From the NCBI GenBank assembly GCA_934438175.1, contig CAKSBH010000001.1, positions 186,001-250,000 of the forward strand: DNA of 64,000 nucleotides, written 5' to 3'. This document shows positions 58,085 to 64,000 of the stretch, one piece after another (the first letter of the stretch is position 1; every line of letters begins with the position of its first letter). A program made the position numbers and the translations under genes. This stretch comes from an uncultured Eubacteriales bacterium. GTDB lineage: Bacteria; Bacillota; Clostridia; Oscillospirales; UBA644. The notes under the pieces were generated by a model. The model was not told the DNA's origin and made no database searches. It was given only the letters and a program-made list of their open reading frames with translations.

Positions 58085-58675
58085 ATGGAACAAAATACCA
58101 CGTCTTCGGTGCGCATCGGATTTGCCCTGTGCGGATCGTTTTGCACGCTGAAGCATTTTATTGAAGAAATCCGGATTCTGACATCGTTCGGTTACGATGT
58201 TACACCCATCATGTCGGAAACCGTGTACAATACCTCCACACGCTTCGGTGAAGCGGCGGATTTTATCCGGGAAGTGTCTGAGATTACGGGAAAGCCGATT
58301 CTTCACACCAAGGCGGATGTGGAACCGATCGGTCCGAAAAAGCTGCTGGATCTTCTGCTGATTGCTCCCTGCACCGGAAACACGCTTTCCAAACTGGCAA
58401 ACGGGCTTTCGGATTCGTGCGTGTCACTTGCCGCCAAGGCACATCTCCGCAACGAGCGTCCGGTTCTTGTCGCCCTGTCTTCCAACGATGCCCTGAGCGG
58501 AAATGCGAAAAATCTGGGAGTTCTGCTCAACACCAAGCACATCTTCTTTGTCCCGTTCCGTCAGGATGACCCGGAAAAGAAGCCGACGTCTCTGATTGCC
58601 TGCCGGGAAAAGATTCCCGCCGCTCTGGAGTCGGCGCTGGCAGGACGGCAGCTTCAGCCGCTTCTTTGCCGGTAG
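58085..58675 (+). CDS. dpaB: Dipicolinate synthase subunit B
   Basis: 196 residues. IGFALCGSFCTLKHFI (flavoprotein fold start), PIMSETVYNTSTRFG, LIAPCTGNTLSKLANG and LVALSSNDALSGNAKN are the SpoVFB motifs in the HFCD flavoprotein family. Lies 20 bp after dpaA. Some Clostridia use electron transfer flavoprotein instead; having both genes shows the dedicated pathway. Confidence 0.95.
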   Translation: MEQNTTSSVRIGFALCGSFCTLKHFIEEIRILTSFGYDVTPIMSETVYNTSTRFGEAADFIREVSEITGKPILHTKADVEPIGPKKLLDLLLIAPCTGNTLSKLANGLSDSCVSLAAKAHLRNERPVLVALSSNDALSGNAKNLGVLLNTKHIFFVPFRQDDPEKKPTSLIACREKIPAALESALAGRQLQPLLCR

Positions 58676-58690
58676 CATGAAAAACATATC

Positions 58691-58718
58691 CGGTGCGGCG
58701 GAATGTCCCGTCGCACCG
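58691..58718 (+). repeat. Hairpin after dpaB without T tract
   Basis: CGGTGCG...CGCACCG with a few inner pairs, followed by ATGCTTGACA. It could be a weak terminator of dpaAB; the mnmA promoter starts a few bases later. Confidence 0.4.
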
Positions 58719-58722
58719 ATGC

Positions 58723-58751
58723 TTGACAAATGCCGGGATCTGCGGTATACT
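58723..58751 (+). promoter_or_regulatory. Promoter of mnmA
   Basis: TTGACA (58723-58728), 17-bp spacer, TATACT (58746-58751). Confidence 0.93.
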
Positions 58752-58779
58752 GTTGAAAAATTGCAGGAGGAGTTCCGGA

Positions 58780-59841
58780 ATGGACAGGCAGGTTACGGTG
58801 GGTGTCAGCGGCGGTGTGGACAGCACGGTCTCGCTGGTTCTTCTGCGTGAGCAGGGCTATACCGCACGGGGCGTTATGCTGCGGATGCTGACTTCTTTTG
58901 AGGGAATGTCAAACGCGGCGGATACGGAACGGGCGCGGGCCATGTGCGAAGCGCTGGGCGTGGCATTTGAAACCGTGGACGGCGGAAAAACGTTTCGCAA
59001 AAACGTGACCGACGTGTTCTGCGAAGCATACCGGCAGGGACGGACACCGAATCCCTGTGTAATCTGCAACCGGACCTCAAAATTTCCGCTTCTTCTCTCT
59101 GCTGCCGATGCTCATGGCGGGGGAAAGATTGCGACCGGACATTATGCGCGGGTTTCTTATGATTCCGGCAGCGGACGGTATCTGCTTTGCCGCGCGGCGG
59201 ATCCCGCAAAGGATCAGACGTATATGCTGTGCGGGCTGACGCAGGAGATTCTTTCCCGTGCTCTCTTCCCGATCGGCGGACTGCACAAACGCGAAGTGCG
59301 CGAAATTGCGGCCGCGCACGGACTTTCCGTGGCTTCGCAGAAAGACAGTCAGGATATCTGCTTTGTACCGGACGGCGATTTTGTTTCGTTTCTGACCGCC
59401 CGCTACGGGCTGACCGGGACGCCGGGCGATTTTCTCGACGCGGAGGGAAACGTGATCGGGCATCACAACGGTGCACTGCGCTATACCCTGGGGCAGCGGC
59501 GCGGGTTCGGTATGGGATTCGGGAAACGTGTCTATGTGACCGATAAGGATATGCAGAAAAACACCGTGACGCTGGCAGGTGAAGATGCCCTGTTTGTTTC
59601 GGAAGCCCGTGCCGTGAAGATGAACTGGATTGCCTGCGAGCCGCCGACGCACGATTTCCGGGCTGCGGTCAAAACACGGTATTCCCAGAAGGAAACGTCC
59701 GCCCGGATTGTTCCGTTTTCCGCAAACGAAATTCTGGCGGAATTTGACGAGCCGGTGCGTGCCGTTACGCCGGGACAGGCCATGGTTCTGTACGACGGCG
59801 ACACGGTGGTGGGCGGCGGCGAGATTGTGAGGAAGGTATGA
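58780..59841 (+). CDS. mnmA: tRNA-specific 2-thiouridylase
   Basis: 353 residues. PP-loop SGGVDS at 10-15, TPNPCVICNR with the first catalytic cysteine, ATGHYAR, DQTYMLCGL and SQDICFV with the second cysteine are all present. It thiolates U34 of Lys/Glu/Gln tRNAs using sulfur relayed from a cysteine desulfurase. ATG 58780 follows AGGAGG by 9 nt. Overlaps the pyridoxamine kinase gene by 4 bp. Confidence 0.97.
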   Translation: MDRQVTVGVSGGVDSTVSLVLLREQGYTARGVMLRMLTSFEGMSNAADTERARAMCEALGVAFETVDGGKTFRKNVTDVFCEAYRQGRTPNPCVICNRTSKFPLLLSAADAHGGGKIATGHYARVSYDSGSGRYLLCRAADPAKDQTYMLCGLTQEILSRALFPIGGLHKREVREIAAAHGLSVASQKDSQDICFVPDGDFVSFLTARYGLTGTPGDFLDAEGNVIGHHNGALRYTLGQRRGFGMGFGKRVYVTDKDMQKNTVTLAGEDALFVSEARAVKMNWIACEPPTHDFRAAVKTRYSQKETSARIVPFSANEILAEFDEPVRAVTPGQAMVLYDGDTVVGGGEIVRKV

Positions 59842-60692
59842 AACAGAAACGGGTTGTGGCAATTCACGACATCTCCTGTGTGGGACGCTGCTCGCTGACG
59901 GTGGCATTGCCGGTGCTTTCTGCCGCAGGGCTGGAGACCAGCGTTCTTCCGACGGCGGTTCTGTCAACGCATACCGGTGATTTTACCGGCTATACCTACC
60001 GGGACCTTTCGGAGGATATTCCCGCCATTGCGGCGCATTGGAAGACGCTGGGACTTCATACGGATGCTTTTTATACGGGATATCTCGCTTCCGAAGAGCA
60101 GGTGGATACGGTGCGGGCACTGATCCGGGATCTGCGGGATGCGGATTCTCTGGTGATGGTAGACCCTGTGATGGGCGACAACGGGCGGCTGTATGATAAG
60201 TTTTCGCCGTCTTTTCCCGATCGGATGCGACGGCTGTGCGAAGACGCGGATCTTCTGATTCCCAATCGGACGGAAGCGTATCTTCTTTTGGGGGAAGACC
60301 CGCAGAAGGCGTGCCGGGAGGAACCGGAGACCGAAGTTCTCCTGCATCGTCTTGCGGCACTCGGTCCGTCCCGTGTGATTCTGACCGGTGTCTCGCCGGA
60401 TCCCTCGCATCTCGGCGCCGTTCTGTACGATTCCCGCACGGGGGAGACCGTGTCGGCGTTTTCAAACCGGGCGGACGGGTTTTATTACGGAACGGGCGAT
60501 CTGTTGGCATCCGCGCTTCTCGGTGCGATTCTGCGGGGCAGGAGCGACGCCGATGCTCTGCGGCTTTCCGTTCGGTTTACGTCGGAAAGCATCCGCCGCA
60601 CGGCGGAGGAAGGGCGTGACCGTCGCTATGGGGTGAATTTTGAGCAGGGGCTTGGCGATTACATTGCCGGATTGAACGAAAAGCAGTCGTAG
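59838..60692 (+). CDS. Pyridoxamine/pyridoxal kinase
   Basis: 284 residues. VAIHDISCVGRCSLTVALPVLSAAG (key: SCVGRCSLTVA) and PTAVLSTHTG at the start are typical of the PdxY/PdxK branch, with VDPVMGDNG and the anion-hole GTGDLLASALL near the end. Phosphorylates vitamin B6 vitamers, supplying PLP used by desulfurases that feed MnmA. Overlap ATGA with mnmA. Confidence 0.9.
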   Translation: MKQKRVVAIHDISCVGRCSLTVALPVLSAAGLETSVLPTAVLSTHTGDFTGYTYRDLSEDIPAIAAHWKTLGLHTDAFYTGYLASEEQVDTVRALIRDLRDADSLVMVDPVMGDNGRLYDKFSPSFPDRMRRLCEDADLLIPNRTEAYLLLGEDPQKACREEPETEVLLHRLAALGPSRVILTGVSPDPSHLGAVLYDSRTGETVSAFSNRADGFYYGTGDLLASALLGAILRGRSDADALRLSVRFTSESIRRTAEEGRDRRYGVNFEQGLGDYIAGLNEKQS

Positions 60693-60766
60693 GGACTGCT
60701 TTTTTTCACGCTTTTTTCTTTTTTTCATAAAATGAAGCAAACAGAAAAATGCGGGAGGATGCAGGG

Positions 60767-61654
60767 ATGCAAAACGGTTTGGTGCGGACGGACGGGGCTT
60801 ACGGATATGCGCAGATGCGGGAGGATCTGGAGACATTGGCAAAACGGTATCCGTTTCTGGAAATCGGCTCAGCGGGAAAAAGCGTTCTGGGCAAAGAGAT
60901 TCTGTTTGCCCGGGTGGGAACGGGAAAACGGCGTGTTCTGTATCATGCCGCTCATCATGCCAACGAGTGGATCACAGTCTGGATTCTGATGAAATATTTG
61001 GAGGAGCTTTGCGCAGGGGGCGAGCCGGAGCAGGTATCGCTGGTGACGGTGCCGATGGTCAATCCCGACGGGGTGGATCTGGTGACGGGTGCTGTGACTT
61101 CGGGCGATTTTTACCGGGAAGCAAGGGCGCTTTGCGAGGGGCGCGTTCCGTTTCCGCACGGGTGGAAGGCGAACCGGAACGGTGTGGACCTGAATCTGAA
61201 TTACCCGGCGGGATGGGAACAGGCGCGGAAAAACAAGGCGGCGCGGGGCGTGACGGCGCCTGCGCCGCGGGATTATGTGGGGCCGCATCCGTTTTCCGAA
61301 CCGGAAACGCAGGCGCTTGCGGCACTGACCTACCGGACAAATCCGGATTGTGTGCTGGCATACCATACGCAGGGACGGGAAATTTATTGGAATTATGCGG
61401 GTTATGAGCCACCGGAGAGTGAGCGTCTTGCCGAAGAACTGGCACGCCGCTCCGGCTATACGGCGATGCGGACTCCGGAGGATGCGGCGTATGCGGGGTA
61501 TAAGGACTGGTTTCTCCGGGTCTTCCGCCGCCCGGGATTTACGGTGGAAGCCGGGCTCGGGGTCTCTCCTCTTCCGCCGGAGGAGTTTGCGGGAATTTAT
61601 GCGGAGAACAAAAAAATTTTACAGTTTTTCGCGGAGGAAGAAAATTCTATATGA
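60767..61654 (+). CDS. M14 family zinc carboxypeptidase (gamma-D-glutamyl-diamino-acid type)
   Basis: 295 residues. Metal site HHANEW (His 64, Glu 67) and later LAYHTQGREIYW; substrate-binding NRNGVDLNLNYPAGW; catalytic glutamate in FTVEAGLG. The order matches gamma-D-glutamyl-meso-diaminopimelate peptidases (peptidoglycan tail peptide recycling, sometimes in sporulation). No signal peptide, so it would act on imported muropeptides. ATG 60767 follows GGGAGG by 9 nt; the longer ATG 60749 is less likely. Confidence 0.9.
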   Translation: MQNGLVRTDGAYGYAQMREDLETLAKRYPFLEIGSAGKSVLGKEILFARVGTGKRRVLYHAAHHANEWITVWILMKYLEELCAGGEPEQVSLVTVPMVNPDGVDLVTGAVTSGDFYREARALCEGRVPFPHGWKANRNGVDLNLNYPAGWEQARKNKAARGVTAPAPRDYVGPHPFSEPETQALAALTYRTNPDCVLAYHTQGREIYWNYAGYEPPESERLAEELARRSGYTAMRTPEDAAYAGYKDWFLRVFRRPGFTVEAGLGVSPLPPEEFAGIYAENKKILQFFAEEENSI

Positions 61655-61671
61655 AATATAGTAAATTCCTC

Positions 61672-61700
61672 TTGACTTTTTCGACAAAATCATCTATACT
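61672..61700 (+). promoter_or_regulatory. Promoter of the repeat lipoprotein gene
   Basis: TTGACT (61672-61677), 17-bp spacer, TATACT (61695-61700). A short hairpin, ACCGGAG/CTCCGGT, lies in the leader at about 61715-61731. Confidence 0.85.
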
Positions 61701-61753
61701 GTTGACGAAAAGCAACCGGAGATTCTCCGGTATTATAGTAGGAGGATACTCTC

Positions 61754-62779
61754 ATGATGAGAAAAATGTTTGCGCTTCTTCTTGCGGTTTTGATGGTTCT
61801 GGCAATCTTCGCCGGCTGCAAGCAGAATTCGGAGGAGACGCCGTCTGACGGTCAGCCCACGCCGTCGCAGGGGCAGGAAGAGCAGAAGCCGTCCGACGGG
61901 CAGGAGGACCCGAAACCGTCTGACGGACAGGAGAATCCGAAGCCGTCCGACGGACAGGAAGATCCGAAACCGTCCGATGGGCAGGAAGATCCCGAAAATC
62001 TCAAAACTCCCGTTAATACGGCCGATCAGGATGCCTTCGCCGCGGCGGTGGAAGCAAAGAAGAATCTGACGAAAGAATATTATATCTGGATGGAAACCCG
62101 CGTTCCGCAGATTTCGATGCCCATCAATGCCAAGTACAGAGAGGGTAAAAAAATTCTGAATGCTCTGGCTGTGATGAAAGAAGCCGTGGAGGACGACACT
62201 CTGTATCGTTCCGAATATTATGCCACGGTTGACGGCTCTGCGCTGAAGCTGGAGTTCAATTACGGGATTTACCGTGCCAAGGTTGGTGTTGCCCGCGGCT
62301 GGGGTCAGGAGAACCAGGGGGGCTGGTATACGCAGAACATCAACATGCTTGGAATGTATCTGAGAGAAAATCAGAACACGGAAACGGATCTTCTGGATGA
62401 AAATACCGATATTTCCGATGCCGATAAGGAGATTCTGCGCAAGATCATTGCGGAATATTTCCGCGCGGATTATCGCACGCCGCATCAGGATACCCCGTGC
62501 TGCCGGTACCAGACCGTTACGACCGACGCCGAGACCCGTGCGTTTGAGCAGTTGTTTTATGATATGTCCGGAAGCGGTGTTGAAAAGGATCTTTCGGACA
62601 ATGGCAACGCCTATGCCATCGATCAGGACAGCCAGTACATGAAGTGCGACAAAGCGGATGTAAACGAATCGCTGAAGATGGTGCGGGATGTCTATAACGA
62701 ATGGGCGAAGAAGTATCCGTCCATCCAGACCTATGCCGACCGGTATGCTTCTTATGTGGAAAAACTGATTGCCGGCTGA
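61754..62779 (+). CDS. Lipoprotein with KPSDGQEDP tandem repeats
   Basis: 341 residues. Signal peptide MMRKMFALLLAVLMVLAIFAGC with lipobox AIFAGC; the cysteine would be lipidated. Residues ~24-80 are a Pro/Ser/Asp/Gln/Glu-rich linker with four units of KPSDGQEDP (61886-61993). The remaining ~260 residues form a globular domain I do not recognise (YYIWMETRVPQISMP; RADYRTPHQDTPCCR; C-terminal SVEKLIAG-like helix). The acidic linker presumably spans the cell wall. ATG 61754 is followed by a second ATG; AGGAGG precedes. Confidence 0.8.
   Translation: MMRKMFALLLAVLMVLAIFAGCKQNSEETPSDGQPTPSQGQEEQKPSDGQEDPKPSDGQENPKPSDGQEDPKPSDGQEDPENLKTPVNTADQDAFAAAVEAKKNLTKEYYIWMETRVPQISMPINAKYREGKKILNALAVMKEAVEDDTLYRSEYYATVDGSALKLEFNYGIYRAKVGVARGWGQENQGGWYTQNINMLGMYLRENQNTETDLLDENTDISDADKEILRKIIAEYFRADYRTPHQDTPCCRYQTVTTDAETRAFEQLFYDMSGSGVEKDLSDNGNAYAIDQDSQYMKCDKADVNESLKMVRDVYNEWAKKYPSIQTYADRYASYVEKLIAG
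61886..61993 (+). repeat. Four 27-bp tandem repeats encoding KPSDGQEDP
   Basis: Four in-frame 9-codon units (KPSDGQEDP, KPSDGQENP, KPSDGQEDP, KPSDGQEDP) differ at synonymous sites (AAG/AAA, GAC/GAT, GGG/GGA, GAG/GAA), so they are not freshly duplicated. Confidence 0.9.
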
Positions 62780-62796
62780 GTTCGGAAAAACAGAAA

Positions 62797-62827
62797 CGGA
62801 GCTGTCTGAGGACGGCTCCGCTTTTTT
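62797..62827 (+). terminator. Terminator of the lipoprotein gene
   Basis: CGGAGCTGTC / GACGGCTCCG with one wobble, loop TGAG, TTTTTT tail. Confidence 0.85.
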
Positions 62828-62909
62828 GTTGAGTTTCTGTTGATGTTGAAACGGTAAAATAAGGTTGTTCCCTCAAAAAAGGATTTTTGCGGAAAGGCGG
62901 AAAACGAAA

Positions 62910-63734
62910 ATGGCACAGAAACGGGTGGTTGTACTGACCGGAGCCAGTTCCGGCATCGGAAAAGCATGTGCGGAACGGTTTGTGCAGGACGGCTGTACGG
63001 TTTATGATTTCAGCCGGCACAACGGATGCACGGAGGGTGTGATTCATCGTTTCTGCGACGTGACAGATGAACAGACGGTGCGGGATGCCGTGGCGCAGGT
63101 GGTTCGGGAATGCGGACGGATCGATGTGCTGGTTTGTTGTGCTGGCATGGGAATTTCGGGTGCGGCGGAATTTACGCCTCAGACGGATGTCCGGCGCCAG
63201 TTTGATGTCAATTTTTTCGGTACGGACAACACGGTGCGGGCGGTTCTGCCTGTCCTGCGAAAAGCGGGCGGCGGTCATATTCTCTGCGTCGGATCGGTTG
63301 CCGGGGTTTATCCCATTCCGTTTCAGGCGTATTATTCCGCCACCAAAGCAGCCGTTCAGGCGTATGCAGCCGCACTTGCCAATGAGGTGCGGGCGTTCGG
63401 AATTTCCGTATCGGTTGTGATGCCGGGAGATATCCGTACCGGCTTTACTTCCGCACGGCAAAAAATCCAGACAGGCGACGATGTGTATGAAGGACGGATT
63501 TCCCGTTCCGTCGCCGTCATGGAACAGGATGAACGCAAGGGGATGGATCCCCGTGAAGTGGCGCGGACGGTCTTCCGTATTGCGTCCAGGCCCAAGGCGG
63601 GCCCCCGGTATACCGTGGGGCTTTTTTATCAGATGCTCGTTTTCCTTCAGAGAATTCTGCCGGCAGCCGCCGTCAATTTCATCATCGGGAAAATGTACGT
63701 CAAAGAAAAAACTCAAAAGGAGAAAACAGAATGA
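62910..63734 (+). CDS. Short-chain dehydrogenase/reductase
   Basis: 274 residues. Classical SDR: TGASSGIGKA (residues 10-19), NAG-equivalent VCCAGMGISG, active-site serine in CVGSVAG, YYSATKA (YxxxK). The last ~70 residues (GPRYTVGLFYQMLVFLQRILPAAAVNFI) are hydrophobic, giving possible membrane association, as in SDRs for fatty or lipid substrates. ATG 62910 fits the fold; its ribosome binding site is modest. Overlaps the carrier protein by 4 bp, which suggests reduction of carrier-bound ketones. Confidence 0.88.
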   Translation: MAQKRVVVLTGASSGIGKACAERFVQDGCTVYDFSRHNGCTEGVIHRFCDVTDEQTVRDAVAQVVRECGRIDVLVCCAGMGISGAAEFTPQTDVRRQFDVNFFGTDNTVRAVLPVLRKAGGGHILCVGSVAGVYPIPFQAYYSATKAAVQAYAAALANEVRAFGISVSVVMPGDIRTGFTSARQKIQTGDDVYEGRISRSVAVMEQDERKGMDPREVARTVFRIASRPKAGPRYTVGLFYQMLVFLQRILPAAAVNFIIGKMYVKEKTQKEKTE

Positions 63735-64000
63735 GTGAAACCATTCGCTGTGAGAACCTCGAGGATGAGACCTCACAGAAAAATCCGGTGACCGTGGATG
63801 CGGTCCGGGCATTGTTTGCCGATGTGCTGGAAGAAGACCTTGACAGCATCGGTGCCGATGCCGATTTCTTTACGGAGTTGGGCGGAGACAGTGTGCAGGG
63901 GCTACAACTCTGTGTTTTTGCGGAAGACCGGTTCGGGGTCCGCATTCCCGAAGACCGGTATGAAGGATGTACAACCGCACGGGAGTTTGCCCGACGGATT
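63731..64000 (+). CDS. Divergent acyl carrier-like protein (3' end outside window)
   Basis: 90 residues visible. After an N-terminal extension of about 20 residues comes the carrier domain: LFADVLEEDLDSIGADADFFTELGGDSVQGLQL with the motif LGGDSVQ, whose serine would carry phosphopantetheine, and VRIPEDRYEGCTTAREFARRI. It differs from acpP (LGVDSLD) and resembles carriers of polyketide/NRPS or specialised lipid pathways. ATGA overlap with the SDR gene; ribosome binding site AGGAG at 63718-63722. The 3' end runs off the window, so a fusion cannot be excluded. Confidence 0.9.
   Translation, partial: MSETIRCENLEDETSQKNPVTVDAVRALFADVLEEDLDSIGADADFFTELGGDSVQGLQLCVFAEDRFGVRIPEDRYEGCTTAREFARRI

Noticed and set aside
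61886..61993. Possible CRISPR-like array
   Set aside because: The 27-bp units abut without spacers and are in frame in a lipoprotein gene.

Overview
The window comes from a spore-forming, low-to-mid GC Gram-positive anaerobe, most likely a Bacillota/Clostridia gut commensal of the Oscillospiraceae/Christensenellales type. Evidence: a dipicolinate synthase pair (dpaA-dpaB, a sporulation marker), glutamine synthetase type III, cdaA-cdaR, an M-box leader in front of mgtE, small families common in Clostridia (DUF3343, DUF6472, DUF1538, DUF1385), strong AGGAGG ribosome binding sites, and sigma-A promoters with 16-18 bp spacers. The taxon is an inference; there is no rRNA here. The DNA looks like ordinary chromosome, tightly packed with short operons. 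I found no transposase, phage gene or CRISPR array. One non-coding inverted-repeat element is present.

Layout. 1-970: end of an unidentified gene, then acpP-ruvX. 1000-4650 (minus): udp-ktrB-ktrA-popT (nucleoside salvage, K+ uptake, undecaprenyl-phosphate recycling). 4860-8375 (plus): DUF1538 membrane protein, two PII-like proteins and a GH109-like oxidoreductase. 8600-13060 (minus): tRNA-Ala, GDPD, an MFS carrier with a large outer domain, a zinc-ribbon membrane protein, galE. 13250-16710 (plus): a small ORF and a giant ABC-FtsX fusion. 16875-25110 (minus): DUF3343-cysteine desulfurase and cdaA-cdaR-FAD protein running into asnA-glnN. 25290-32840 (plus): NfeD-SPFH, AlkD-like repair protein, cation/H+ antiporter, MATE exporter, gdhA, oxidoreductase. 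32874-33152: MITE-like element. 33167-37212 (minus): YdcF, GNAT, tRNA-Val, tyrS, E2-like acyltransferase relative. 37371-46490 (plus): pyk, Mg2+ riboswitch-mgtE, HD protein, tRNA-Gly, ppa, PqqD-like protein, S26-like/nucleotidyltransferase fusion, tldD-pmbA. 46574-56000: mixed-strand transporters and regulators (GNAT, zinc-ribbon protein, YdcZ, TspO, ABC exporter, AraC, lactate permease, DUF1385-DUF6472-glycosidase-like operon). 55945-64000 (plus): PnuC-like transporter, dpaA-dpaB, mnmA-pyridoxamine kinase, M14 peptidase, repeat-bearing lipoprotein, and an SDR with a divergent carrier protein that runs off the edge.

Themes. Nitrogen assimilation is well represented (glnN, asnA, gdhA, PII-like proteins). 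Cation homeostasis recurs (ktrAB, antiporter, mgtE with M-box), alongside the c-di-AMP cyclase whose product is known to regulate K+ and osmolyte transport in Gram-positives. The loci most worth following are: the PqqD-like/S26-nucleotidyltransferase pair beside tldD-pmbA (a possible orphan peptide-modification locus); the internally duplicated DUF1538 protein with its two PII-like partners; the MITE-like insertion that splits a terminator; face-to-face promoters at 55814-55890; and a palindrome over the cdaA promoter. Function calls come from reading motifs by eye; no database search was run.
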